Positions 24,001 to 35,038 are shown, counted from the stretch's first letter. The stretch: 64,000 bases of DNA from Pectinophora gossypiella (GCF_024362695.1 NC_065407.1:4278001-4342000), one strand, 5' to 3'. Numbers and translations: made by a program. The notes: generated from the sequence alone by a model not told the origin.

Positions 24001-24016
24001 AGAAATAGAGGGGAAG
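24001..24016 (+). promoter_or_regulatory. Copia polypurine tract
   Basis: AGAAATAGAGGGGAAG sits immediately before the 3' LTR, the place and composition expected for the plus-strand primer. Confidence 0.85.
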
Positions 24017-24317
24017 TATTGAATTAGATGTAACTATTCTCATAAACACTTATTCTATATGGCAACATTTTGTCTATTCACTCGTGATTCGATTGACATC
24101 TGTCATCTCTTCTTTTCCTTCTTTCCGGTTAACATGTTTGTCTGGTGAACGTTAATACTGTAACGAATCCAAATTTATATTAGTAATTAATAATTAATCT
24201 GAAACTGTAATCTGCAAATATCATTTATTGTGAACGTATTATTGTGCCTCTGATCATATTTAAGTAACACAAAGATTGTTAATAAATCGCTGTCACACGA
24301 ACCTCGTTGTTTTAATA
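24017..24317 (+). repeat. 3' LTR of the copia element
   Basis: A 301-bp LTR that begins TATTGAA and ends TTTAATA. It gives the uninterrupted form of the target sequence (TCATATTTAAG) used to read the insertion in the 5' copy. Confidence 0.93.
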
Positions 24318-25636
24318 GTATCCACCTTAAGATGGAACAGACTTACCTGGCAGATTCATGTGTATGTAACCACCACCCTTTAAACCACCAAGTACCTTGT
24401 TATGTTAGTATGAAGTAGATGTCGAACGTGTATTACTTAATTGCTAGCAGTCATGTGTGTTAGTCGTGTCCAGGTCAATCAATATTCAGTTAGTCGATGC
24501 CTTTGAGGTTGAGCAAAGGTACATACATCAAACCATAAAAAAACCTAAAATTAACTTCAAATCAAAAGTAGATAAAGTTGTTTTTATATACATACTTACT
24601 TACTTATACATATTGTGTGTCTGGGTAGATATTGATAAATATATAACTCCGTTTCATATCGGTTTATATATGAGATATTTGAGGTTAAGAAAATTTCGCA
24701 ATAAGTAGCATCAAAAATATATTTTTTGAAAGTGCCTTCTCTTTTTACGTATTTTTTTAACGATAAACCGATAGTGATTGCGTATTAAAATACTTACGAT
24801 CAAATAGAATTTCCAAAATAATAGTAAGCAAATGTTTGCCATTTCACAAAATACAAAAACAAAACAAACACACAAACACAGATACAAATAAACAAATACA
24901 AATATACTTTATTGCACACAACAAACAAAACAAGTTGTACACACATGAACGAAAGATGTGTTCTGGCAAAACAGGATCGTTTTGTGTTTTGTTCTGTCTC
25001 TGCCCAAAATTGGTTGAAACGTACACACATAATAAATGTGAAGTCGAACAAATATTACAGCGGCAAATATATATTCGAGTCATTGCTAGAATGTCGCAAA
25101 TGAAAGAAAATTGGCACATGTGCACTCCCGCACAATCATGGCAGGATCACGGAACTGATTGATTCCACTTCGTGCACACCTGGGCCTTTATTACCGGAGA
25201 AATTTGTTATATTTTCCCTTTCTATCTACATTACGTCACTGGTAGCAAAACCTATCAAAACGACATTCATATGCATTCTTTTTTTTAGGCTGAGGTTGGA
25301 AATGTTTTACGGTATAAAATAACAAAGAGTATGTAAGATATGTCGATCACTTTACAACTTTATGAGTTTCAATTCACGTTTGGATAACAGATAATAATGA
25401 TATTACGAGGTTTCCAGACATAGGCTCTTTCTCGCCCCTTATTACATGGGACTTAAACATGGCTGGCAAGGAGTGGGTGTATATACTATACACCTTTGTC
25501 TACCCCTTCGGGGATAAAGGCGTTATGCTGTTGCTGTTATGATCACGAGCTGATTGGCCTCCTCTATAGCTAGAGGAATAGGCTCGTCGTTTTTTATTGA
25601 CAAACTTAAGCGTTTTTAAGAGTTTTCTTTTATAAG
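24318..25636. other. Intergenic DNA with repeat fragments
   Basis: No gene recognised. Around 24900-24930 is the LINE 3'-tail motif ATACTTTATTGCACACAACA, shared with 45040-45065. At 25437-25545 is a fragment of the SINE family seen at 33535-33860, ending CCCCTTCGGGGATAAAGGCG. A (GAT)n run lies at 25660-25680. Confidence 0.6.
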
Positions 25637-25789
25637 TTTTGAGCTTTATAGGCAAGGTCTATGATGATGATGATGATGATGACAAATTTGACTGGACATT
25701 AATTGAAATTGCATCAAACCATAGACCTAGGATTTCCGCGCTAACACATTGCACAGATGTAAATAATGTAAGTAATGGTGATTTTTTAA

Positions 25790-25910
25790 ACAAAAAAGCG
25801 TATCTTTCTTTATTTCCAAAACCATTGAATGAATGTTTGTTTCCTGGTAGTGGTTGCCTGGAAATTGCTCTAGAGCAATAGCCTCTCAAGTTGTACTGCA
25901 ATCATGTATT
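25790..25910 (+). mobile_element. LINE 3'-region fragment
   Basis: Contains GTGGTTGCCTGGAAATTGCT and a following TTGTACTGC; in reverse these match the LINE 3' region at 45110-45150 and the fragment in THAP intron 1. Confidence 0.55.
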
Positions 25911-25936
25911 GTCTAATTGTTAAAATTAAGTTCTGC

Positions 25937-26095
25937 GGGGTTAAAAAGGTCACATCAAAGCAATTCATCTAAAAAAAACAATATTGCTATTTGACATTTG
26001 TTTGCATTGCGCACTTACTGGTGTATGCAACAAATAATATTATTGCAAGATTGCTTTATTTGATGAATTGCTTCGATTGGCCTTTTTAACTCCCC
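25937..26095. mobile_element. MITE, second copy of the family
   Basis: About 159 bp with strong terminal inverted repeats: GGGGTTAAAAAGG at the left pairs with CCTTTTTAACTCCCC at the right, and TCAAAGCAATTCATCT pairs with TGATGAATTGCTTCGA. Same family as 8625-8783. Confidence 0.85.
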
Positions 26096-27317
26096 TGTGC
26101 TGTAAATGTATTCGATTTGATTTGATACTTTGCATTAAGCTGCTGCTATACCCACAGTTAATTTACCAAAGGAAGCTTAGCCGTCAAAGTAAATTGACGC
26201 CGACGGTAAACTTATTTGCCTAGCCATTAGACGGTAAATAGGCAAAGCCTAAGCCGTGCATTGTGCCGAACAAATTCAATTCCGCTGAATGAGTTTACAA
26301 ACTGAGTGAACAATTGATATGGTAGACCGGGAGACAAATAAAATACTTGGTATAGTAAGAAGATTTAATGACACGTAGGAATAAGAAAGAAACAGACATG
26401 ACGAATAAAATAATTATTTTAATGGTGATGAGTCGCAAACACACAAAGGATCTAGAATGAATGAATGGAGCGAAAGAGAGGAGGCTTATAACCCAGCAGT
26501 GGGTTTATACTGGCTCAGTAGATGAGTACCTAGAGTCAAAAATGACGTTCCAGGTTATCTTGACTGACTGCAATGTGACTAATTGAACTTTGTTAATTGG
26601 GCTTTTGAAATTCAAAACTAACACGCCTTAAATTTAAAGGGCTTCCAATCAGAGGCTTTTTCGTAGATTTTTTGTCGTAATAAGCAATATAGATGGAGTA
26701 AATGAAACATGACATTTAGTTTGTGACATATATTTATTTATTTATAAGTAGATTCTGCATCACCAAAACAGCAATCATAGATCACGAGAGACACACCACT
26801 GCAAACACATGACGACTGTACGTCACTAAACGAATTCATCTCAAGAAACACGCGTGGAAAGTCAATCTATAATATGGATCATCGTTGCATCACGTCGAAA
26901 TAAAATGTCACTTAAAACGCAGAACGTTCAAAAACGTTGAATTCTAAAGTTAAGATATGACACTGAGACAATAGCACCACCACATATCTAAATCTCAGAC
27001 CTTTTCCGCCACTGGATATCATTTTTTTCACACCTTAATTACGACTCACTCACACACAACGTCATTACACGTCGCAGTTGTTATGTACTTCATATGATAC
27101 TCAGCGATGTTTTGTAACACAACTTTGACGTTGTTACGTATACTCGTATCATACTAAATATCAATAGTAAGCGATGTTTTGTAGCTGTAACCTCAATGTC
27201 AAATACTAACATAATACAGGATTCAATTTTAAACAACGTCTTTACACGATGACGTTTCACGACGTTACGTTTTGTAAGGCGTAACGTTCTTCTGGTTTGT
27301 ATGAAGAAACTGGGGTG
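26096..27317. other. Intergenic DNA downstream of first receptor
   Basis: No gene or repeat family recognised. The part from 26880 to 27290 is unusually rich in AACGT and ACGTT (for example near 26925, 27130, 27227 and 27285). The receptor's 3' end would read into this region; no clear poly(A) site was fixed. Confidence 0.4.
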
Positions 27318-29108
27318 TTAGCGTATAGTACGGATAATTTGGGAAGCTCGCGCGAATGTGTTAAGATTTAAAATAATTTCAAGCACGAAAGTTATAGTAG
27401 ATACCCCCAGTCCTATCAACAGAATGATAAACGTTTGCTTATATTCAGCCACGTTGTGCACTTTGTCATTCGATTGAAATTTGGAACGAATCCTTGAAGT
27501 GAATTTAATAAATTCGAAATGGTGATTTATAAGTCCTCCTCCATTTAATCTTCTAATCACTTTTTCAAAAACAGGTAGTATGCGAGAACCTCGTCGAAAA
27601 ATTATTGTTCGGAATATTGTGAATAAAGACTCGGACACTATATATAGTTTATTACTATTGTCATCTTTTAATTTCCATACCAGATGATCAAAAGTAGTGT
27701 CTGTTATTAGAGTATATAATTTAATATCTTCTCTTCTTTTTACCTCTAACATACAATCTATGGTTCTGTTGCATATCAATGGGGTTTTATATTCCACTTT
27801 ATCCACATGTCTTTTATGTACAATAGGTTGGAAATTTGAAATTGCTATCTCCAAGTCTTTGATCTGAGTATCTTTAATTTGCTTCGTAGTAACACTGAGA
27901 ACAGCTGCTTGAATGGCGCAATTCAATATAAATATAAAGAGAAGCATGTTCATAACTATAAGCCTCTTTGAGGAGGAGGCTGTCAGAGAAACTCGATACG
28001 TGTTATTCAAGAAATAACCGTAAACAATGAGAAGCTCGCGCTGTATGTCTTTCCTGTACCCTCGGAATATGGATAATCGAATGACTGCAAAACTAAAGAC
28101 AATGAAAAAGAAAGAAATTACTAAAAGAGTAGAGGCAGTCAGCTGCACGTATACAGCTTGCCAGGTTTCAAGCATTTTGGCTTCAGGTATAACTACCTTG
28201 ACATGGTCCACCGAGTAAGGGTAAATATAGTCAAAATATTTGTTTCTATTATCGTTTATGAAAAATCCACCAATTCCACCCTCAACTTCCCCTGTTTCAA
28301 TTCTCTTAAGCATGCCTACGAAAGTGAAGTTATTTTCAATAACTTTTCCAAAGTCTTCAGCGGGAGTATGTTGTATGAGATCAAATGTCAAACCTTCAGC
28401 TTCACTTACAACGCTTAACAAGTATCCCTCGCCGCTTAGTCCTGCAACATCTTGGTCAATACTCATATAAGGCCAGTAGCTATGTGTAACAATTTTTACT
28501 TTACATTTTCGATAGTTGTTAAATTTAGGTTTAGTAAATTCGATATCTCCATCAAAAGGACAGTGCGAAACAAGCTCTAGAGTTTGTGGTCTATTGCAAG
28601 CGTCAAGGTCTGAGTTAAAACGATACACATCATATGTTTCTTTAAGGCTTCGTAAGATGATGCTAACGTCGAACATGTTATTTTGCCTCAATAGTTTCGT
28701 CAAATTATGCATTTGTTGGTCTTTAGTCTCAATCAATATTATAAATTCGCCATGAGGATTCCAGTAACCATCTTTTCTAATCAAATTTATGTTGTCTTCA
28801 AGACTTTTATAGTCTTCGTTCATGATAATATACGCATCTACATGAAAGCTGTTATTTTCCCACAATATCGACCTATGGTCAAATTTGAGTCCTTGTAACT
28901 TATGAAGTTCTTTGGTCATCTTATCATCAATATTTACAAGAACTACATCCTTGTATCGTTCATTAACATCTAGTTTGGATAACAATATTTTCGAGACACA
29001 ATCACTTATTACATATTTATACGATGGTTGTAAGTTATTAAACAACACATCAGCACACAAGCTCATAGAGATGTATGAGAAAATGTACACAGTCTTAAAA
29101 TTTTTCAT
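27318..29108 (-). CDS. Divergent ionotropic receptor, copy 1
   Basis: A single-exon gene of 596 codons from the ATG at 29108. An earlier ATG at 29159 is open too, but this start gives a signal-peptide-like N-terminus (MKNFKTVYIFSYISMSLC) aligned with copy 2. The layout is that of an insect IR: a variable extracellular domain, ligand-binding lobe S1 around WPYMSI and GEGYLLSVV, a first membrane segment (about residues 338-362, counted from the upstream ATG), a pore loop region, a second segment (400-424), lobe S2, and a last segment (576-598) near a short tail. IRs are chemosensory cation channels related to glutamate receptors. The canonical glutamate-binding residues are not evident. Intronless IRs of the IR7d or IR85a kind occur in moths; the exact orthologue is not settled. 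Confidence 0.9.
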   Translation of the reverse strand: MKNFKTVYIFSYISMSLCADVLFNNLQPSYKYVISDCVSKILLSKLDVNERYKDVVLVNIDDKMTKELHKLQGLKFDHRSILWENNSFHVDAYIIMNEDYKSLEDNINLIRKDGYWNPHGEFIILIETKDQQMHNLTKLLRQNNMFDVSIILRSLKETYDVYRFNSDLDACNRPQTLELVSHCPFDGDIEFTKPKFNNYRKCKVKIVTHSYWPYMSIDQDVAGLSGEGYLLSVVSEAEGLTFDLIQHTPAEDFGKVIENNFTFVGMLKRIETGEVEGGIGGFFINDNRNKYFDYIYPYSVDHVKVVIPEAKMLETWQAVYVQLTASTLLVISFFFIVFSFAVIRLSIFRGYRKDIQRELLIVYGYFLNNTYRVSLTASSSKRLIVMNMLLFIFILNCAIQAAVLSVTTKQIKDTQIKDLEIAISNFQPIVHKRHVDKVEYKTPLICNRTIDCMLEVKRREDIKLYTLITDTTFDHLVWKLKDDNSNKLYIVSESLFTIFRTIIFRRGSRILPVFEKVIRRLNGGGLINHHFEFIKFTSRIRSKFQSNDKVHNVAEYKQTFIILLIGLGVSTITFVLEIILNLNTFARASQIIRTIR

Positions 29109-30270
29109 TTCTGTGTCGATCTTTCGTAAACAGAAACGGAACTGATCAATAGCCAGCACTTTGCAGCAAATGGAGGCGCGTTACCCAAAAGCAATCAATT
29201 TAATACGAATACGTTAATAAATCAACTTTAAATAACATACTATAAAATGTCCCCGATAAAAGCCAACAAAACTGGTAATTGAATAAATAAAATAGTATTA
29301 TATGATCTGTGATAAAATCATAAGAAAGCTTTTAGGGCTCCGACAGTGGATCATCTATTAAAAGCATTCCATAAATCCATTTGTGCGTTCCAATTACGAA
29401 CCGAAATGCATATTATAATAACTTGATGGAATGGATGGTGACCAATCTACCGTCTCGAATAATTTAATCACGCCACGTATAAGTAGTCACTTATCATCCA
29501 TCACGCAATGAGCCAGGATTTTCCATATCATCACCACTGATTAAACAATTAATTACAATAGTTTTGTAAATGGCGTTCGCTACATAAGCAATATTTGATT
29601 TAAGTAACTACCTACATCTTTTTTCGCGACCTATCTTCGAGAGTGCCTATAACTGAATTTCTGAAATCCCAATAATATATCCACTTTACGTATTCGAATG
29701 GTAATATCGAGAGTAAATAAAATATCAAGTATTCCCAAAAGGTTTCCAAAGCTCCCATTTATTTCTTATAGTATTAAATTTTACCTATTGGTTTTGTAAT
29801 ATTGTTGACATTTACTTACCTACTTATATACTTTATTATCTTCTACTTGACTATTGTAACATTTAACATTTATTATGATCTCCTTTTTGGGGTTCCGCAC
29901 AAAGCCATAAACTCCATGATCAAAAAGAAAATCACTTACGTACGAGTAATCTATGTAAAATAATGAGCGTAAAATCTTTATAATTTACTAACTAACCGCG
30001 CGCGGCTTCGACCGCTTAAAATTTCAAATATAGCCTATAGCACTGAGGAATAATGCAACTTTCTCCAGGTGAAAGAATTTTCATCGGTTCAGTGGTTCCA
30101 GAGACTACCTACTTCCTACAAACAAACTCACAAACTTTCATTATATTAGTATCGATTATTCAATCACCCTAACGTCCTGACTGCATTCCTCTGCTAATTT
30201 TGAAAAAAAAAAAACAAAAACACGCAGCTGTTTATGTCATCATAATATCAACGTTTATTTATTTCTTCTA

Positions 30271-30474
30271 TTATGTATATTGTGTTATTTGTCGAGTTGT
30301 ATATTGTCCTCTTTGGCACTTACAAAAGGCTTTATAATTTGAACATACATTATCGTTATAATATTTATTATTTCCACCATACATTTGTCCACAATTACAA
30401 CATGCAAATATTGAACTAAAAGTTTTCAACAGGTCAATATTAATAATCCGGTATTCATAAGTATACCACACCAT
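30271..30474 (-). CDS. Small Cys-rich ORF, function unknown
   Basis: A 67-codon frame starting at an ATG, with six cysteines arranged as CCNC near the middle, then two more blocks (VCSNY and FCKC), and Gly/Asn/Tyr between them. An AATAAA on the same strand lies about 15-20 bases past the stop. There is no convincing signal peptide and no family I recognise. It could be the last exon of a small gene or chance. Low confidence. Confidence 0.25.
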   Translation of the reverse strand: MVWYTYEYRIINIDLLKTFSSIFACCNCGQMYGGNNKYYNDNVCSNYKAFCKCQRGQYTTRQITQYT

Positions 30475-30779
30475 TTTCGCTCCACTGCGGATTCACATCT
30501 TACTGTATATTGAACCTAAATATAAGGTAAGTAGTACTGCCTCTTAACATAAATAGGCGTATCGAAGGGTAACAGGCGTGAGTTGCGGGCAGGTGTGAGA
30601 AATCACCTCATGAATATATGGAGCGAGACAAATCTTCATTCACCCCCGCAGCCGTCGACAGGAGATAAATGAGGGGATATGAAACGGCAGGTTACTCCAT
30701 GTTAAGGTGAATGACTGCGATTTTTACCACCTTTCAAACTAGGCACATTATGTACAGGTTTACCTTTGGTACGTTCATC

Positions 30780-31077
30780 ATCATCATCGTCCATTAACGT
30801 CCCCACTGCTGGGGCACGGGCCTTCCCTATGGATGGATAGGGAGATCGGGCCTTAAACCATCACGCGGGCCCAGTTCGGATTGATGGTTATTAACGACTG
30901 CTAATGCAGCCGGGACCAACGGCTTAACGTGCCTTCCGAAGCACGGAGGAGCTCGAGATGAAAACTTTTTATTTTTGTGGTCACACATCCTATGACCGGC
31001 CTTTGCGAAAGTTGCTTAACTTCAACAATCGCAGACCGAGCGCGTTTACCGCTGCGCCACCGAGCTCCTCATCGTTA
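30780..31077 (-). mobile_element. tRNA-related SINE with 11-bp target duplication
   Basis: GTACGTTCATC flanks it at 30769-30779 and 31078-31088. On the minus strand it begins GAGGAGCTCGGTGGCGCAGC and ends with (GAT)n. The same family occurs at 50655-50950. Confidence 0.92.
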
Positions 31078-31463
31078 GTACGTTCATCTGAGAGTAAATT
31101 AATTTCTCGGAATTTAAGCGCGTCTATATCTTCAATACCAATTTCACACGTAGAAAACGAAGACCGTAAAACTGTTTCAGCTCTTATTGCTATCGAATCA
31201 CCCTGAGTCGCTTCGTACCAACATAACCCTTTCCGGAACAGGGTGGGTCTCAGGTAAGGCAGGTAGACTTGTCGTAAACAGTCGACTACAGAATGACAGC
31301 ACAACTTCATAAGTAACGTCGTGCTAATATCCTAAAGGTGGGTAGTATTTTAAACCAAATTAAACCCATTCTGTGCTTCATAACGTTTATTTACATTAGG
31401 TATGAGTAAGTGTTATAGGGTACAAGCATGATTGATCACATTAGTCACTAAACATTGCCCACA

Positions 31464-33278
31464 TTACAAAATACTTGATCTTACACGTTCTTTTATTTTA
31501 TGTCTTGCATCCGTAATCAGTTCGCAAATGAAAACTATTATAGCCAATACCTGCCCTCCCATCAAAATCAGAAAAGATTCCTTAAAATCGCCAAAATCAA
31601 GCACTATTAACATACGTTTATATTTGTTATCACTACTAGTGTTATTAGCACTAATCCTATAACGAAATCGCATTAGCTTAAAGTGGTGATCTAAAAGACC
31701 GCCGTTCTGAACGCCCCAAATAACTTTTTCAAACACATGCAAAAATGGCGAGCCTCTCCGAAACAATATGGTCTGAAACATCATCGAAGCAATATCAGAC
31801 AACCTAATCAACCCTTTTTCTTCATTCAAAACTTTCCATGTCACATGTTCAAATGTAACATCTGATGCTATGGTATACAATTGAATATTTTTTTCGTACT
31901 TCACTCGTCGTAAACAATCAACTACAGTGTGACATAACCTTGGATTTCTGTTCGGTATTTTTGTCGCGTATATCGGTGAAACAATGGGCTGGAATTCATC
32001 CCCCATATCACTTGTCTCAGTAATCTGCGGACCTTTAATCGGATGGGTTGTAACACTGAGAACAGAAGCTTGAATTATGCAACTCACCAAAAAAACAAAT
32101 AATAGTAAATTAATGACCATAATTCTCTTTGACAAAATGTTCTCAAGGCGAGTTTTGACAATATTGCTAAAGAAATATCCATAAACTATAAGAACTTCTC
32201 GAATTACGTCTTTTCTATGTCCTCGGAATATAGACATCCATGTGATTGCTATGCAGAAGATAAAGAAGAAGAAAATGATGACGCAGATAGTGTGAAGTGT
32301 AAGTTGCACGTAGACCGCCTCCCACGTTTCTAGCTGCCGGGCTTCACGGATAATCACTCTTACATGATCAATCATGAAAGGATAAACATAATCAAAATAA
32401 TGATTTCTATTCTCATTCAAATAGTATCCACCCATAGCACCATCGACTTCGTATGTTTGAATTTTCTGAAGCATCCCCAGGAAGGTGTAATTATCAAGAA
32501 CTTTGCCAAAGTCTTCATCTTGATGGTGTGGCACGATTTCAACGTCTAGACCTTCACTTTTATTTATAATATCTAGCAAATAACCTTCGGCACTAAAACC
32601 TACAACATCCGTACTAATACTCATATAAGGCCAGAAATTATGAGAAACCATCTTTATACGGCACTTGGTTAGCTTTTGTGGCTTATGTTTGGGATAAATA
32701 ATATCTCCACTGAAGGGACAGTAGGATATAAGCTCTAAATTCTGGGGTCTGTTGCAGTCATCGATATCGGAACTGAAAGCATAAATTTCATGAAATCCTT
32801 TGTGACTATGCATAATAAGAGTGACGTTGAAAATATCATTCTTCAGTAATATTTCACCAAATTTATGTATCTTTCCTGTATCTTCCAACACAATTATGAA
32901 TACTCCTCTAGGGTTCCAGTAAAGGTCATTTTTAAGTAATCTCAAGTTTTCTTCAAAATTTTTGAGGTCATTATTTATGATGATATAAATATCTTTTGGT
33001 GTAGTGTCGCGATCAAAAACACGAGAGGTGGATAAAAATTTAAAACCATCTAATTCGTTCATTTCTTTGCTGGTATCGTCGTCAATATTCACAAGATCTA
33101 CATTCAAAAATTTTTTGCGAATAGTGAATGTTGTTGATAATATTTTTGTGATACAGCGGCTTATTTCCTTTCTGTGACAATCATTTCTCATCAATTGTTC
33201 CAAGTTTTTATGTAACACATTATCACATGAACTTAGAGATACAAAGAAAATTACGTAAAATGGATGAAAATTCTTCAT
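31464..33278 (-). CDS. Divergent ionotropic receptor, copy 2
   Basis: A single-exon paralogue of 27318-29108 in the same orientation, 604 codons from the ATG at 33278; the ATG at 33314 lies 12 codons upstream. The N-terminus MKNFHPFYVIFFVSLSSC aligns with copy 1. Shared landmarks include CNRPQ, WPYMSI, the acidic-Gly-rich stretch before NENRNHYFDYVYPF, SIFRGHRKDV after the first membrane segment, QASVLSVTT after the second, and FRRGSPFLHVFEKVIWG in S2. A last membrane segment precedes a short basic tail. Tandem placement points to local duplication. It is probably a membrane channel in sensory neurons. No lesion is seen. Confidence 0.9.
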   Translation of the reverse strand: MKNFHPFYVIFFVSLSSCDNVLHKNLEQLMRNDCHRKEISRCITKILSTTFTIRKKFLNVDLVNIDDDTSKEMNELDGFKFLSTSRVFDRDTTPKDIYIIINNDLKNFEENLRLLKNDLYWNPRGVFIIVLEDTGKIHKFGEILLKNDIFNVTLIMHSHKGFHEIYAFSSDIDDCNRPQNLELISYCPFSGDIIYPKHKPQKLTKCRIKMVSHNFWPYMSISTDVVGFSAEGYLLDIINKSEGLDVEIVPHHQDEDFGKVLDNYTFLGMLQKIQTYEVDGAMGGYYLNENRNHYFDYVYPFMIDHVRVIIREARQLETWEAVYVQLTLHTICVIIFFFFIFCIAITWMSIFRGHRKDVIREVLIVYGYFFSNIVKTRLENILSKRIMVINLLLFVFLVSCIIQASVLSVTTHPIKGPQITETSDMGDEFQPIVSPIYATKIPNRNPRLCHTVVDCLRRVKYEKNIQLYTIASDVTFEHVTWKVLNEEKGLIRLSDIASMMFQTILFRRGSPFLHVFEKVIWGVQNGGLLDHHFKLMRFRYRISANNTSSDNKYKRMLIVLDFGDFKESFLILMGGQVLAIIVFICELITDARHKIKERVRSSIL

Positions 33279-33314
33279 TTTCGTAAACGTTCTTTCTAAC
33301 ACATGAAGGTTCAC

Positions 33315-35038
33315 ATACTAGACGATTCATCTATTTCTACAACTTATGTAGGTACCAGGTTATTTAATCACTTTATAAAATCAATCAGATCCATTGGAAT
33401 AAACTATAAATCAGACAGGACAATAAAAAACGTAATAATGTGTTTAAATCATTATCTAGGTAACAAAGGACACTAATGATAAAATTTTAAGCGAAACCCA
33501 CGTATTTACTTTATATAGAATATTTACCAACTACATAACATATCATCACGCCTGTATCCCCGAAGGGGTAGGCAGAGGTATATAGCATAGACACCCACTC
33601 CTCGCCAGTTATGTTTAAGTACCATGTAGGTAATAGGGGCCAGCACCCTACGGGCACAAATCCGGGAAACCACGTGGTATCGATTGTGTACGTATGATCC
33701 AAACATGAATTCAAAACATAGAGAAACACGGACCTACCGCGGACGAGAGATTCAAAATCTTAATCGAATTAAGTGGTTTAGAGCCCGAGCCGGGATTCGA
33801 ACCGTTCGAACCTGTAACACAATGATATAAATCGCGCACGCGTTCTCCGAACTGGAACAGTTGTAGAACAGGGTTACTTATCATGTTTTTTTTTTTAATT
33901 TTTAGCGATATAATAATAGAATACAATAGAAAATACTCCCGAGACAAAAAAACACTATCGATACCATATCCATAATCGATATCGATGATTTAAATCGATA
34001 TTCAGAAATTCTGCCATTATAATTTCAATTAGTTATTATATTCGCCTCAATTTAATACAAATAAACATAAAAAATAAAATAATATTCATAAAATTTTCTA
34101 TCTATACACTGCATATCTTCTTATCACGTCACGTAGGTAAGTTGGAAGAAATCTCTTTCTTAGAGATACTGATTTTGTCTGTTCTATTGTGTACAAATAA
34201 ACAAATAAATATACTAAATAGGAATTAGTTTGAGATTATCTAAAATTCAAAACATAAAAATTCGTATCTTATTAAGGTTAAGGTTTCATGGCTTGTGTAA
34301 AAAATATTCATATTTTATTATCGTACTTTCGTTCCTAAAGCGATAAAAAATATTGAAGAAATCAAAACTTTCAACTAGCAACTTAAAACCCATGAAACAC
34401 AAAATAGGCGCACAATACATTAGCTACGAATGCCCGCCAAAAACCATACATTTTTTTTTTTTTTTGGTTTGGTTTTCCCCGAAGGGTAAGGCAAAGGGAA
34501 CTATGCCCATACAGCCATGTCTGACGTATTTTTTTTCTTGATGATTAATGAAATGGTGAAAGGTGATGAATGATGATGATGAAACCTAAGCCCCCACCCT
34601 CGGAGTAGACTCCTACTCCAAACCCCAAACGAATTAACTCAAAAGTCCGCATAAACTTTTGAGCTATGAAGCGGCTTCCTAGCACGAAGCGAAAATAGGC
34701 AGATACACTTTGTTTATTGAATACTCCAATGTAATAACACTCACGAATGTCTTCCGACTAACTTAATGCGATCATTAACCACAAAACACCACTTCGTATT
34801 AATTATTTAGATTATTCAATGAAGAAAGCAACTGTCCCGTTCCCGTTTCCCGCTAAAAAGCCAAAACCATACATACATCTGATCGATTCTGTGAAATGAC
34901 TACTGCGCAACACTAAAGTGTCAGTTTTGGCACTGACAGTCCCGATGACGTCTTAACGTCGTCACACACACGAGGGTTATGTTGTGTTGTTTTTATATTT
35001 TCCTTTTTAAAATATAGTAATAATTGCAGTTTATCATC
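33315..35038. other. Spacer upstream of receptor copy 2 and UTP11
   Basis: Contains the 5' regions of two divergently transcribed genes. A SINE lies at 33535-33860. At 34450-34640 is a repeat beginning with a T-run and GGTTTTCCCCGAAGGGTAAG. Near 34920-34990 is a GC-richer stretch with CACTGACAG and GACGTC repeats just before UTP11, a plausible core promoter region, but without a clear TATA box. Confidence 0.5.
33535..33860 (-). mobile_element. SINE, CCCCGAAGGGG family
   Basis: On the minus strand it has a tRNA-like head with GGTTCGAATCCCGGCTCGGG and ends in ACCCCTTCGGGGATACAGGC, followed by GTGATATG. Related pieces lie at 25437-25545, 39135-39345, 53190-53255 and around 63005-63520. Confidence 0.8.

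Larger units (their letters stand above)
1..24317 (+). mobile_element. Ty1/copia retrotransposon, split by two insertions
   Basis: Outer element of the nest. A 5' LTR, primer-binding site, gag-pol frame, polypurine tract and 3' LTR follow in the normal order, but the 5' LTR is interrupted at 221-4161 and pol at 7102-22396. Removing both insertions leaves about 5.1 kb, the usual copia length. The first 22 bases of the 5' LTR lie before the window, judged against the 3' copy. The order protease, integrase, reverse transcriptase, RNase H is diagnostic of Ty1/copia as opposed to gypsy. The upstream target duplication cannot be seen. A one-base frameshift near 23325 and the two insertions make this copy non-autonomous. 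Confidence 0.95.
29109..31463. other. Spacer between the two receptor genes
   Basis: Holds the presumed promoter of copy 1, a small Cys-rich frame (30271-30474), a SINE (30780-31077) and a short receptor-like fragment near 31268-31306. AGTATTATATGATCTGTG near 29292 also occurs at the right end of the 15.3-kb insertion (22379-22396). The rest is AT-rich with no recognised feature. Confidence 0.5.

Noticed and set aside
28027..29145. Several plus-strand frames of 60-86 codons
   Set aside because: Antisense shadows of the receptor at 27318-29108.
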